NCBI GenBank assembly: GCA_037013685.1
Contig: CM072887.1
Coordinates: 39,607,154-39,671,153 of the forward strand
Direction of reading: 5' to 3'
From: Acridotheres tristis
Taxonomy: Eukaryota; Chordata; Aves; Passeriformes; Sturnidae
Length of the DNA stretch: 64,000 nucleotides
This document shows, in pieces, positions 13,282 through 25,242 of this stretch; within the stretch, counting starts at the first letter, position 1, and the number at the start of each line of letters is the position of its first letter. Made by a program: the position numbers and the translations under genes. Under the pieces are notes generated by a model. That model was given only the letters and a program-made list of their open reading frames with translations, was not told the origin of the DNA and made no database searches.

Positions 13282-16200
13282 GGAATCTCAATACAGTCAT
13301 GTTTATAAATCTTATCACTGAAAATGGGATATATTCTATAGAAAATGCATGTCTATACTTTTAAGAATAGTTCTTCCTTTTGCTAGCTTTTATTAGCAGA
13401 AGCTTTGTCATTGATTAACACAAGTGAGTGACTGAGCTACAAATAATATAAAAAGTAAAATGGTTTTCTATGTTACAGCAGTAACAAGAAAATACTTATT
13501 CCAGTGACAAAACAAGTGGTAATTGGCTTTTATTGAAAGAAAGCTTCTTTCATGCCATATTTGGTGTCTATCTTCAAACTTTAAAAATATCATTGATTTT
13601 ATAGCAAAATTGTTGTCATGTGGCATTGTTTTTGTTCAGGGGTTTTGGGAGCCTAAAAGTCAAAAGATAATTGTATTATGCCAAAAGTTACCATTTTCAC
13701 ATACATTCATACAAAACTTCACCAAGGCACATATTACTTGATTTGCAATGCACAATTCAAATAAGGTTAGATACTTGCCTGCAACACCATTTCCTGCTAT
13801 ATTCTTGGACTTTAATGAAAGTTTTCTGAAGCTTTTCTTTTTGGGAACAAACCCATCAGATACTTTCATGGATAGATAATGAAGCTCTGAGTGAACAAGG
13901 TAATTATAAGTTTGCCTTTGAACAGTTAAAAGAAGTAAAGGAATTACCTTAATAGGTTTTTGAGCCTATATGTAATTGGTTAAATGCCCAAACCAACTGA
14001 AATTTCAGCTACACTTTCCTTTTAAATTTCAATTGTTCAAAATGAGCTGGGGACCTCAGGCTCCAGTAGAGAGATCCAAAACCCACCTAGGCTGACTCCT
14101 TGAACGACAGAGAAATCCCTTCTGATTATGGTTCATAAAAAGAAAAATTGTTTATAAGGATGGAAAATAATATTCATATTTGCTTAAATGATGATAACAA
14201 GGGGGGAGGGAGGTTAACGTGAGGGATGGAGCTTGCAATTCTAAAGCAAAGAACAAAAAGCAAAACCAACAGCCCCTCAAAAGATTCAGAAGTCCCATCA
14301 GACCAAAACCAAATGTTTTCAAAATCTGTAAAACCTTCTGGTATAAAATAATTTCAAGTTTCAATGACAGTGTGGTCAGCAATAAACTATAAATCACTGC
14401 ACACAGAGGTTTCTAACTGGCAAGTGGCAAACACATGAAGGCTGTTTCTCCATGCTTTTGGCTTATTTTAATACAATTTTTTGATGTTATTCATAAGGAA
14501 ACAAGATTTATATAACATTGTATTTCTCAGCCCTTTTATTCTCTCTGATCCCCACTGGATAACTCCAGCTGAAGTTAACAGAGCACTAGAGGCTTGGAGG
14601 ATTGTGTTCCTTAATGCCCTTTGAATGTCACTGCCCAGGTACTGAAGAGAAGCTCAGAGGCACAGAAGAGCTATCATAGGAGATAAACTGCATCACCTAC
14701 TGCCAGGAGCACTGAAGAGGTGAGACCTGTGGTGCATGTATTGCAGTGCACCAATTGCAGACATGTGGTGCAGCAGGGAAAGCTGTAGCTGCAGCTCACA
14801 GTTTACCAGATGTGAGGTGTTTCAGCAGAACTGAGGCCAGAGGTGGAGTCTGCTACTCACTGAACAGGTTTGGTCTCTTTTTTGGGAAAGGAACCTCTGA
14901 TCATTCTTCACTCTCCTTCTACACTGTTACTTTTATGGGCTCTTTTTTTAAAAAAATCACTTTTCTCTCCTTTAGCTTTGTCTTGAAAGTTAAAGAGCAG
15001 AAGCTGAGCAAATGTCCCTATGTGCACAAGAATGTGGGTAGTCAGATGGTTTTGTAACAGCTGCTGTATTGCTTTCTCCTTCACCTTAAGGGAATTCCTT
15101 ATTCCACAGTGTTCCCTCCAACAAAATAAAAGTTTAAAGTAGTATCATGTAAGACCCTAGCAAGGCAGAACCCTCCCCAGGATTCTTCCTGGGGACAAGA
15201 AGGATCTTGGCAAAACGTTCTTCAAAATCTGCCTCTCTCTTGACCTGCTGTGATAACATTTCAGACACAGGCAGGAAAAGAATTGTCTTCCAGCAGTGGA
15301 TCCATACCTGACAGAGGCAGGAATGGAGAAAGGTGAATAGATGAAAGGCAGGAATAACCTGCATGATATAAGCATCTGAGGATTCTTCTATAAGAACCCA
15401 TAAAAGTCAAAGTTACCCCATCATACCATCATACTAGTGAATAAATTTTCAGACACAATCTGTACATCTGTGTCACCGACACTCCAATATAAAGTTGCTT
15501 TTGTTGCCACCTGCTTTATGGTGCAGAAGTAGGCGCAGACAGGATCACATTCAGCACCAGCAAGTCATCTGAGTATGTAATAGCTTCTCAGCAAGTTTTG
15601 AAAATTTTGTAGAGATTCTGGTTCAGCCTGCAGACAGTGATACTCCTCCTAACTTCTGACTCCAGCTGGCCAGCAGTCAAGGATCCCCCCTTACAATCTC
15701 ACTGCTACATACAGTGTGACATGAGTGTGACACTGCATGGTGGGGTGTGGCTTTGAGGTGCTGCTGGTCATGGGCAGGCAGGACAAATCTGATGAGCCTG
15801 AACCTTGATTCAACCCAGAGTAACCGTAACAGGCTGTTCAGAAAGTGTATTCTTTGTAATGGAGTGGGAATTATTACTGTGTATACTGACCCAGAATTAA
15901 ACGCAGGCAGAGACAAACAAGAGAGAAGGGATACTCCCCAGGAGCATTCAAAATGAAGCTCTGTATTGGGGGATGAAAAGAAATTAGCCAGCTGAGATTG
16001 ATGTTGGAGGACAAATGTGGTTCGTATTTTATTAATAAAAGAGGTCTCCCCACAAAGGAAATTCCCATCTTGGCCTGGCAATGTAGCACTAAGTGGTAAT
16101 GGATACATGAAATGCCAAAACCCATAGATCTCTAGTTACACCAGAGTAGACACTCTTTGGGGCTTGTAATTACAGGGAGCTGGCAGACATTCAGATTTCA

Positions 16201-16874
16201 TCTTTGAGAGAGAAAAGGACTTTCTGCTCTTCTGGCAACTGGGAAGACTTAGCTCAGTGCCAAGTTGGACATAGCTTCCAGAGTGTTTGCAAAGAGCATT
16301 CAGCTCTACCTCAGATTCTTTCACTCTCCAGGTTTCTGAAAATGAACAAATAAAATATTTGTAATGGCACCTGTAGCAATGAGGCATCTCAGAGAGAAAA
16401 GCCAAGTCCTGCCTCCCAGTCAGAGGAAAGCAAAGTCGAGAAAAAGCAATAGCTCAGAGCTGTGTGGGACTGAAACAGAAAAAGAATCATATTGGCTGGG
16501 GAACAAACAATGTGTCAAGAACAGTAGATATTCTTGAACCTAAGTTTGCTGTCTGGACCCATCCTAATGGTGTGGATTAAGCACTGATGTACCAAAACAT
16601 GGGGCAAACGTAATTTCCCAGACTAAAGACGAATTTACTATGCTGCCAGGGGTCATCTATATATTGTTGCAACAAGACCTGAAAAGCCAGACCTGTCCTC
16701 TGTTTCTCTCTTCAGATTATCCCTGGACATTTTCCCTCAATTTGTTGTACTGAGCTTAACCCTACCAAGTCTGCCCTAGGAGATTTCTGCTGACTGCCAA
16801 GGTGGCAGATGATGAGCTATCTGATACTAAGTTAGACCTCTTCATATGAAATACGTAAAACCTGTGAGCAAAAG
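13282..16874. other. Upstream non-coding DNA, nothing recognised
   Basis: This is AT-rich intergenic-type sequence. Open frames such as the minus-strand one at 15677-16108 (about 143 codons) have no family resemblance that I recognise, and similar lengths appear on the opposite strand. No repeat, RNA gene or promoter-like composition was seen. Confidence 0.5.
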
Positions 16875-16975
16875 AGCAGGCCCGATACTTCCTAGCCAAA
16901 TTCTGTTCTCAGTTGCACCAGAGGAATGCAACTGAAGTCAATATGATTTACAGGAATAAATGACAGTACATGGCT
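16875..16975. repeat. Possible ancient amniote interspersed repeat relic
   Basis: The segment reads CAGGCCCGATACTTCC, then CCAAATTCTGTTCTCAG, then GTTGCACCAGAGGAATG, then ACTGAAGTCAATATGATT. This order recalls a dispersed sauropsid motif in which a CAGTTACACC block is followed by a GAAGTCAATGG block and a TTTACACC block. I know the motif from general familiarity and do not assign a family name. The copy is diverged and short. A similar relic lies at 51625-51695. A repeat-library alignment would decide. Confidence 0.35.
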
Positions 16976-17235
16976 TGGGTACTTTTTGACATGACTTGTA
17001 GATTCTAGTTGTAGCTAATAGGACTGGCCACAGAAAAAAAACTCAAAGAAAACTAACACTGTTGTTTGTTTTTCTTCCCTAACTCTAATGTCAGCCCCAG
17101 TCTAACAAAGCACCCAGTAATATTTGCTTAGGCACTGAATTTGTTAGCCTAACTTATTTTCACTGTTTATTCCACATTTCTGTAAAAATGTGTTAAAAAT
17201 AAATAATCTGTTAATGCCAAAAGTTCTCAAATGCT
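16976..17235. other. Non-coding spacer, nothing recognised
   Basis: This is AT-rich sequence between two weak repeat relics. No gene or structured element was seen. Confidence 0.5.
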
Positions 17236-17330
17236 CTATTTCACAGGCATAGTGTACACTAGAAGGAGCTTGCAAGTATAGCTGTGCTGGAATTTTTATA
17301 TCAATAAACCCCAGAGGGGTGGTGCAACTC
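17236..17330. repeat. Possible hAT-type non-autonomous transposon relic
   Basis: The phrase CATAGTGTACACTAGAAGG followed by AAGTATAGCTGTGCTGG and a CCCCAGAGGGGTGG block recalls ancient hAT-derived elements dispersed in reptile and bird genomes. Those carry TAGTGTAGACT and TATAGCTATGCCGG motifs. No terminal inverted repeats or 8-bp target duplication could be delimited, so this is a resemblance and not an identification. The minus-strand open frame at 17144-17629 running through it is attributed to chance. Confidence 0.3.
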
Positions 17331-17409
17331 CTGACACTGCACTGGTTCCAAGGATGAAATAACACATCCTGGCAACCCAACTGGATTTTGCCAGCAGAGC
17401 TGCAATGCA

Positions 17410-17423
17410 TTTTTTTTTTTTTT
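17410..17423 (+). repeat. Poly(T) tract, 14 bases
   Basis: Fourteen consecutive thymines interrupt moderately GC-balanced sequence. No retroposed body is recognisable on either side. Confidence 0.8.
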
Positions 17424-19519
17424 CCTGAGGCAGAATACCAGCGAAAACTTCTCCTGAGAAACCAAGCAGGCTGCTTGGGATGATCATCTGGCACACAGGA
17501 GACAAAGATGTGCATCCCTGCTCTCCTCAAAACAGCTGTATCAAATCTTGACCCCTCTGCATGTGAAAAGTCTGGCCCAGTCCTGCCCCTGCTGACTACC
17601 AAAAGATCATTCTGTCCTTTTGAGCTCATCTGTCAGAGCTGCTCCAGAATAGTTTGATCAACTGGTGGTTAGGATGGGATGTGGGAGAGCTGGGTGTCAT
17701 TCAGGCAGCACAGGAGCTCAAAGAAAGGTGTCCTCTATCTCCAGACATCTCAAGCAGCAGCCCTTTGGCTGGGGGGCAAAGTTCTGGCTGCTTGTCAGCA
17801 GAAGCACTTGCTGGGGGCCCAAGGAATCTTTCCTGACAAGGATATTGCAATCGATGTGCCCCCACTGTGAAAAGAATAGCTTTTTAAAAGTTGGTGTGTG
17901 CTGGCACTAATACATGTACATTTTGTTTCCCTGAAGAACTTCTCATCAACTCTTGTGAACTCAGAAAAGGCCAAATGACCTAAGGGTTATAAGGTGCCAG
18001 TTACAGATACTGTTTCACATTCTTTCTTAGAAAAATACTTATGAAACTACTGGATTTTCTTTCCTTTTTCTTTTTTTTCTGTATCTCTTCCAATGCAAAG
18101 TACTTTGCTCTCCCAGATGAAACAAATCATTTACTAAATATTTAGTGCAATTCCTATCACTGTCTCTCAAGTGGGCCTGTGTTTACATTCATAAGCAAGA
18201 ATCTTTTTTCTTATGCCATAGTCACTCCATAGAAATAAATACAAGCCACAGAACCTGCACAAATCTTTGGTGACATACAAAATTTTAAACACCTTATGGA
18301 TTAACGTTTATGAAGCCTGTCAGAGGTTTAAAACCATAATGAGAAAGAAAGATTTGCTTCAGGTTTGAGAAATGAACTTTTGGTCTAATGTCAGCCCAAC
18401 ACCGAAAAAGCCTTTGTTTGTCTAAGACGGCAGCTCCTTATTCAATTATTCACGATGTCTCTCCACTTAATTCTTGCTATAAATTTGTCTCTTTGCCCAC
18501 TCTTTACACTGTACCTCAGTGCGCCCCAGAGACTTGGTGAGCCAGCAGCTCACCACTAACTCAGCTCAAGGAGAAATGCTAGCAACAAAGACCAGCCTGC
18601 CAAAACCCATAAAACTTGCTTCTTTTTGCTTCAGTTTAAAACAAAAAAATAATATTGTCTTTTCTCTGAAGTGGTAAAGCAACACATGCCCAAATGAGTT
18701 CTTGACATTACTCTACAGGATTTTTAACAATTTTGAAGAAACCTTGGCACTTACGAACACAGTCTCCAAAATGTATGGTTGTTAATTAGTTTAGTAGTCA
18801 GCATAAGTTAAAACAAACAAACTGGAGAGAGAAGGTGCAACTACTGGCTTTTGGTAGGCAATGGGAAGTACATGACAATCACAGCTTCTGAAATACTGAA
18901 TAAGTTTAAAGGAAAGAACTGAATAAAAGCTGAGAGGTAGTCATGTCCATTTCCATGCTACCGTGCTGTTTTACTGTTACCACCGTGTCTATGAGAATGT
19001 ACCTTACTAGCTGGGCAAAAACAGTTAATGAAAATCCAAAACATGAAGAAAAATGGGCATATTCCCCCAAATATGATTTTTTTTTTTTGGTTGTTATTCA
19101 TTTAAGATTTAAATGAGCTTTTTGCATTGTCAATTTTTTACTCTTTCTGAAGATACCTTGGTAAGAAACGATGGCTCTTAGTAGATTAAAAGCCACTGCT
19201 AAACATTGCAAAGCAAAATTTAGCTAGGTCACATGTCGCAATACCACACTTTTCCTGTGAAAGCATTTCCATTTAATCTCTTGGGATTAGAAGAATGGAA
19301 CCTCTTCCTGGTCTTCTGAGAAGCAGTGCATATGGATGCTGAAGTGGTACATCTTTGAGATCTGGTCAGGATCTTTCCGGTAGGAAGATTTCCTGTATTT
19401 TCACATTTAAACTCTTTGTTCCTTCTTTTATTTGAAAATAAAAAGTATTTACTCCAAAAAATGATGACCCATACAGTAAACAGGTAATGATAACAAAATA
19501 AATCCGGCCACTGAAAGGG
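17424..19519. other. Upstream non-coding DNA, nothing recognised
   Basis: Three overlapping plus-strand frames at 17654-17910 reflect locally higher GC content and do not look like one protein. The remainder is AT-rich and unremarkable. No repeat or RNA gene was seen. Confidence 0.5.
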
Positions 19520-19555
19520 AATAACAATAACAATAACAATAACAATAACAATAAA
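19520..19555 (+). repeat. (AATAAC)n hexamer microsatellite, six units
   Basis: There are five perfect tandem copies of AATAAC and a sixth unit ending AATAAA, 36 bp in all. On the minus strand the array reads (GTTATT)n and yields an alternating V-I or all-leucine peptide in the frames that cross it. Those peptides are an artefact of the repeat and not a membrane protein. Confidence 0.95.
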
Positions 19556-22500
19556 CACATACTACTTCTGTGCCCAAGAATTTTGATGTCTTAGATCTTC
19601 TTATTTTGCGCTGCATCCTATGCCACCTAAGTCACCCTGGCTCTCAGAAAAGCATTTTACAGACAGTATTTCACTTCATGCAATAGCTCTTTTCCTGTAG
19701 GATTTTAATGGTTGGTGCAAATCTAGATGCAAGAATTCAGGATGAATTTATCCTCCCCAGACAGAGATTCTCCTGCTGACATTCTCCACAGAATGGTTTA
19801 TGTCCAAAGCTCCAAGAATCATGCAGAATCCTATGGTTGGAGAGTCAAGCAGGAGACCAGGTTTGTCAGCAACACTTCCAAAAGCCTGTTTGTTTTCTCT
19901 TTTTCTTTCTTGCCTCTACTGGTGCTCACATCCTTCTTACCAACACTGGTGCTTCTTTAACTCAGCCACCAGGTGGTTTTTCAGGGTTTGGTTCTCATCC
20001 CAGCCATGCCATCCCAGGCTCCACACTTCAGTGAAAGTGGAGTACCTGTGGCTCCTCATTAAACCTCTGATTTAATGCAAGGTGAGCGAGTCAACAGCAA
20101 TGCCTCTCTCTGCACTGCAGTAAGCAATCTTCTGAGAAGTCTAAAGAGTGCACTGGCACTGGGTAATGGGGAAAGCATAGAAGAACTGTGTCTATAGCAG
20201 GTGGGAACACTACTAGCACTGCTCTCATGTTAAGATGAAAGTAGGGTTTTTTTGTTGTTATTGTTGCAATGAAGAGGTTTAAGTCCTCTTCCTCATACTG
20301 AATACTCACTAAGATGTGATAAATCTCCACATAGTAAGTTCTAATAATGAAAAATGCAACATGCTGAAGCTAAAAGGTCTAACTGAAGGATGGTGCTTCT
20401 CAAAGCTGTCTGCTTTCCCAAGGACAATCAGCCACACACACTGATCTGTGCCTCCGCAGTTTTCACTTTACTTCTATATTCTGTCCCCTCCCTAAAAGGT
20501 CAGTTTGATAACTTTATTTTTAATATTCAAATAATGTATAGGCCTTGATGTTTTGGGATGAGGGTTTGGCTCATCTGTGTAACTCTCAAAAAAACCCAGG
20601 ATTTCAGCCTCTGGTTCCTATCTATAAACACCTAAAACCTCCAAGTTTCATGTGACACAGAACACAGCTCAGTCATCGATTGATTGCTTATAGCTGTGTG
20701 AAAACTTAAAGAAGTTTATAAAGACCAATTTCTACTTAAAAAATAAATTTAAAGAATGAGCAATTTTTTTAAAAGAAGTCCCACAAACTCCTAGTTAGTT
20801 CTTGGAATTCATCTTCCCTCCTACTCACAGCAAACACAAAGACAGCAGAGGATTAGCTAAACATATGTTATATATGGGATCTCACTCCCATCAAGTATGA
20901 AAACTCATGAATACAGTCCAATGATACCACAAGCTGGAGTTGCTCAGGTTTCTATTTGTACACTTTTCATCCATGTTCATTTTAGAGAAATGGGAGACTT
21001 TCCATTGATGTCAGTTGGGTCTGATTTAGTATCTTTGTTTAAAAGAATTTAAGAGATAATGCTCTACAAGTAAAAAAAAAAGAATTACTTATATTTTTTT
21101 TATTATTTATTAAAAGTGCAGTCAGTCTCTGTGACTGACTGGGATTTCATGATACTCAGTAATGTAGAAACCCAGGAGAGAAAGGTATGTCCTAGTCACA
21201 CATCATGCAAATAACTGTTCTGTACTTGATTGCATGTCTGTAAGTACCTGTGTATTCTTTAGGTATTACAAGAACTACTTGTTTGAGTTTTAATGTTATT
21301 TCCCATTATTTTTTTCAAACTTTAAAAATAAATAAAATGTTTGGTATATCTCAAGTGAGGTTGCAGAATGCATTTGCTTCTTGAGAGGCAGCAAATTTGA
21401 AAAGCGGGAGTGAGCAGAGAATCTGCTTGGTAATTCTTTGAATAGAGGTGCCAGAAATTCATAGGTGAAAAAGAATCTCTTTCTCAGCATTGCATTATCC
21501 TCTGCCAAACAACACCTGATCCTGATAAGCAGACTCCTGAATGCTTACATAGCCACCCCCAAGTAACTCAGCTTGGATCTAGCAGTTCATCCCTGTCACT
21601 ACACTGCTATATTGTAAACTAAGAGGATTTACTTTCTGTAGGCTTGATAGTCAAGAGACAGATAAGTCTTCCTTTCTCCCAAATAGAATTTCCAAGATCT
21701 TTATTGGAGCAATCCTGTTTAATTTAGTGCAGGATGGGCAAACATCCATCCACAGCATTCTAGAGTAGCCTGCACAGTTCTATAGCAGCAAAATAATTCC
21801 CTTTTGCTTTTTCTGAACCAAATAGAAGCATGAAATGAAAGCATGCATTAAATTCTGCTGAGTTATTTCTTGTATGTTTCAATTCACTGCTGTTGAACTA
21901 TATAGGATGCTCCATGAGGTTCCTTCACCTGTGCAAGACAAGCTGCTTTCCTCAATAGTTCTCAAAAAACTCAGGGGAAGAGAAGAATACATGGGTCTCT
22001 TTATGTGAGTGGAAGTGTAGGACCTCGGGAGACTTGTGTACAAGCAGAGAACCAGTGTGGACACGGTCCTGGTGTTAGGTGGCAACTGACTCCAAAAAGA
22101 CTCAAAACATGTCTACTGTGGGGGCTGAAGGCTGAGCTCAGGATAAACCCACGACTGACAAACTGTAATAAGTAATGTAAACCAAAGTTTTCCTTCAGTG
22201 GCTTCTATGCAGAGGTGATGGCTCACAGTGTATTGCTGTGGACAGACCTATGAGTCCTTCTCAAAAAGGACGAGGAAAGCTGTCTCCTTTTTAAATGGCA
22301 GGTCAACATCTGTAAGGAGTATTGATGCGACTCTCAAAATCTTTCCTTGGCTATAGCAAGCAAAAACTTTTCTTCCCGTTTTTGTAGCCCCTATCTAAGA
22401 CTGGAAGTTCTTGGAGGTAGGTAGGCTTCTTGCTACATGGTGCTTAAAATCACTCTGTCTTTTACATTTATACACTGGTATATTCAGTTGCTTCAACCTT

Positions 22501-23448
22501 GCCAGGTGTTTATCACTTGATCTTGTATTTTCTTCTAAAAATCTACTTTAGGCTGAATTGTGAAAAATAAAAGAAGAAAATGAAAAGAAGAAATTTTAAA
22601 TGGCATTTTCAATTTCTTTTGAGGAAAGAAAAAGCCAGGGAAATGATAGTAGAGAAAATAATAGTGTATATTTTGGCAAATAATCTTTATTTTAAAATTA
22701 TAATGTCAACAGTTTCTGGACTCTAAACTTGCCTTTTTGCAGAATTTTGGCCTTTTGGCTGTTGTCAAATATGTGCAAATCCATTCACATTCGACTAAGT
22801 TGTAAACCCTCAAAAACCTGCAGTTTGTTTTTATTAGACATATTTCTCATTATTTCTGAGAATGTATTTTTTTCTGCTATGTCAAATCCAAACTGCTGTG
22901 TCATTCAGCATGTCCTGACAGACAAACCAAGAGCAAAGGGACTGTTGGCCATGAATTGTCTTTGCCCAGCTACATGCCAGCAGTGCACACAGCACTGAAC
23001 TGCAGGTGAAGGAACTGCAGAATTTGCAAGATACAAAGAGCAATGTGAAAGAGAAGGGAAACCAGGCATGGGCTTGTGATGAAGGGCACATGGACCTAAA
23101 CTGGGAAACAAACTGGGGTGGACCAGAGAACATGGAAGAGGATTAGAAAGAGGAAGAAAACAGGACTTGGTACTTAGTCATGGTCACAGGGAAAAAAAAT
23201 CCTTTTGTCTCTGACAGACACATCAGCATTGTCAAGTTTCACCCAGATGAGAGGAAAGGGCTATAAAGTCCAAGCTGGCAAATTGTACTGCAGTGCCTAA
23301 TGCAGCAACTGGCAACTTGCTATCACAATGAGAGAAGCTGCTAGTTTGAGAGCAATAGAGGTCTGGTCCAGTGAAGGGCCTCAAACATGCTCCAAGGTGG
23401 ATGATAGAATAAAACAACTTTGTTTTCTTTTCCCCGTTTAAAAAAGTG
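19556..23448. other. Upstream non-coding DNA, nothing recognised
   Basis: This is AT-rich intergenic sequence. Around 20985-21030 a phrase GGGAGACTTTCCATTGATGTCAGTTGGG recalls the CATTGACTTCAATGG motif seen in old amniote repeats, but the match is too short to annotate. No exon-like or RNA-like feature was seen. Confidence 0.45.
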
Positions 23449-23474
23449 CAGGAGATATTACAGGAGATATTACA
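23449..23474 (+). repeat. Short tandem duplication, CAGGAGATATTA unit
   Basis: The 12-bp unit CAGGAGATATTA occurs twice in tandem and is followed by a third partial CAGG. It is probably a replication-slippage product in non-coding DNA. Confidence 0.85.
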
Positions 23475-24972
23475 GGCTACTTACACACAGATGAGTGCAA
23501 ATAGTTTGTTAAAAATTGTTTTTGAAAAGGGAGCTTTTAAAATTCTTGTGACTGTGGGTGCTCATTGAGACTTGGCAATGCTATGACTACTTTGCTGGCT
23601 GAATCCATTGAACTTTGTAGGATCTGGAAAAGTCAGCAGTAGGTGTCTTAAGAAGGGCACCCAAATCTCTCTGTAATTAATACCTACTTCTCTCCACTTT
23701 GGTTCACCATGCCCGCAGCTGCTCCTCTACAGAGCATGCTCTACCCCGAGCCCCACGCTGAACCATGTGTGACAAAGTCTGCAAGGATGCCAGATTTAAT
23801 GCTTGAAGAAATTGTCACTTGTGTGCTGGGAGTGTGCCATTTTGCAGCCTTCCTAAAGCCCTTTTATGTCTTCTCCCACAAACACGCACACATGGAGGAT
23901 AAAGCAAGCCCTGAAAGCTTCAGCGTCCCTGGTAGTACCACTTAACAGTGGGAATCTCTGCAGGCTGGCAGTGAGCTGTGGGTCCCCGGGAGAAGCACGG
24001 AACTCCAGCGACAAAGCTGTACTGAAAGGGCTTCTTTCAGGCACCAGGGATGAGGAGATCCTTCATAGTAAGGACATATAAACAGACCTCTATTTGGCTC
24101 CTAATAGATGAGCAAGAAAAGCGCTTAACTCCGGGCTGGAAGGTTTCACCTGGCATTAACTGCACGCTTAGTGCTGGCCCCGCAGCCTCAGCATCTCACC
24201 GGGATATCCCGCCCCGGGCCAGCAGTCCCGCTCCCCGCCGTGCTGGAGCGCCTGGCAGCCCCACGGAGAGCTGCCACCTGGCTTTTGTCCCAGCCCGGAG
24301 ATCTGGATGCCACGGGCTCGGCTCCCGCCCCGTGTGGTACCCGGCGGGAGGCGCGGCGGGGCCGGGGCACTCCGGTAGGAACTGGGGGCTCACCGGGGCG
24401 GGGGTCGGGACCAGCTGCCCCGCCTGCCAGGGGCTGCCGGTGTTCGTACGTGTTGATTCAGCATGAGGCGGGGGGCTGGGGGAGGAATAAACCCTGCGGG
24501 GGAAGCAAGCGGCGTCCCCCCGGGAGCACCGGGGAGGGTTAATCGGAGAGGATCTGTGGGTCTGGGAGGAGAAAGCGGAGGCCGGGCTGGGGAGGGGGAA
24601 GGATAAGAGGAAAAGGGGCAGAGCGGCTCGGAGAGGTCGCACACCGCCAGCCTCCGTAGCCGCGGCAGTGCCTTCCCGCCTGCTCCCGGCGGTGGTGGTG
24701 GGTCCTCCCTTCCCGTCCCACTCCTTTCCTCCCGCTTCCCCTGCCACAGAGGGCTCGGGGCTGCAAGGGAGAGGAAGGGACCCCAGGGCTAGACAGCAGC
24801 CCGCCCGAGGCGGAGGCAGGCGCCCCGGGGGAGGCGGTGGCGTCCGGCAGATTCCCCCAGCAGTGGGAGGGCTCCCGGAGAGGAGAGGCTGGGGGAGCAT
24901 CTCCTCGCCGGGGCTGACTCCCGAGGAGCGAGGGAGGGACACAGACACAGGGAGAAAGTGCCGCCTCTCAGC

Positions 24973-24980
24973 TTTATATG
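24973..24980 (+). promoter_or_regulatory. TATA-like element TTTATATG
   Basis: TTTATATG is an isolated AT-rich octamer inside the CpG island, 182 bp upstream of the ATG. If it works as a TATA box, transcription would start about 25-35 bp downstream, near 25,000-25,015. A CArG-like CCAAATTTGA (one mismatch to CC(A/T)6GG) follows at 24986-24995. Both assignments rest on motif and position only. A CpG-island promoter may equally start at several dispersed sites. Confidence 0.4.
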
Positions 24981-25004
24981 CGTCCCCAAATTTGAAGGAC
25001 TGGG

Positions 25005-25161
25005 GTGGGGAAAAAAAAAACTGAGGACCTGAGCTGGGACCTCCCAGCCGGAGCGATTGAAAAGGAGCCAAAGCAGGCGTCGCGGGGGGAGCGACATCCC
25101 AAGGAGAGTCCCGGTCCTCCGCTCCCCGCAGTCGCTGCGTGCCCGCCGCCGCCGCCTCAGG
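25005..25161 (+). other. SMOC2: Inferred 5' UTR of SMOC2-like transcript
   Basis: This stretch lies between the presumed start zone and the ATG. It contains no ATG, so 25162 is the first AUG of a transcript beginning here and there is no upstream open reading frame. The sequence is GC-rich, with GCC repeats just before the start. The left end is a guess based on the TATA-like element. CAGE or 5' RACE data would fix it. Confidence 0.5.
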
Positions 25162-25236
25162 ATGTGGGTGCCGCTGCTGCTGCTGCTGCCGGAGCTGCTC
25201 CCCGCCGTGCCGGCACAGAAGCTCTCCGCCCTCACG
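25162..25236 (+). CDS. SMOC2: SMOC2 exon 1: signal peptide and mature N-terminus (partial)
   Basis: This is the first coding exon of what I recognise as secreted modular calcium-binding protein 2. SMOC2 is an extracellular-matrix protein of the SPARC/BM-40 group with a follistatin/Kazal-like domain, two thyroglobulin type-1 domains, a SMOC-specific domain and a calcium-binding EC domain. It acts outside the cell in matrix and growth-factor signalling. The exon encodes 25 residues: M-W-V-P, a leucine-rich core encoded largely by five tandem CTG codons, P-E-L-L, then PAVPAQKLSALT. Signal cleavage is expected after VPA, leaving QKLSALT at the mature N-terminus. Human SMOC2, as I remember it, has PPVPAQKFSALT at the same place. 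The ATG has A at -3 (CAGGATGT), an adequate start context. The exon ends in phase 0 at ACG|GTAAGG. The protein is normally about 450 residues, so the remaining exons lie beyond the window. The match rests on 12 residues plus signal-peptide and gene-start context, so another secreted protein is possible but less likely. Confidence 0.8.
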
Positions 25237-25242
25237 GTAAGG
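25237..25242 (+). other. SMOC2: Splice donor of exon 1 (GTAAGG)
   Basis: ACG|GTAAGG matches the vertebrate U1 donor consensus well (GTRAG core). It falls exactly where the similarity to the SMOC2 N-terminus stops. Reading on into the intron gives a GC-rich arginine/proline frame to 25476 that resembles no secreted protein, which supports splicing here. Confidence 0.8.

Noticed and set aside
17144..17629. Minus-strand 161-codon open frame
   Set aside because: It passes through a poly(T) tract (giving a lysine run) and a probable repeat relic. No protein family was recognised.
19366..19560. Leucine-rich or V-I repeat peptides suggesting a membrane protein
   Set aside because: The hydrophobic run is just the translated (GTTATT)n microsatellite.
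25057..25161. Extension of the SMOC2 exon frame upstream of the ATG at 25162
   Set aside because: The frame is open but begins at a TTG and has no upstream ATG. The arginine-rich extension would bury the signal peptide, so 25162 is preferred.
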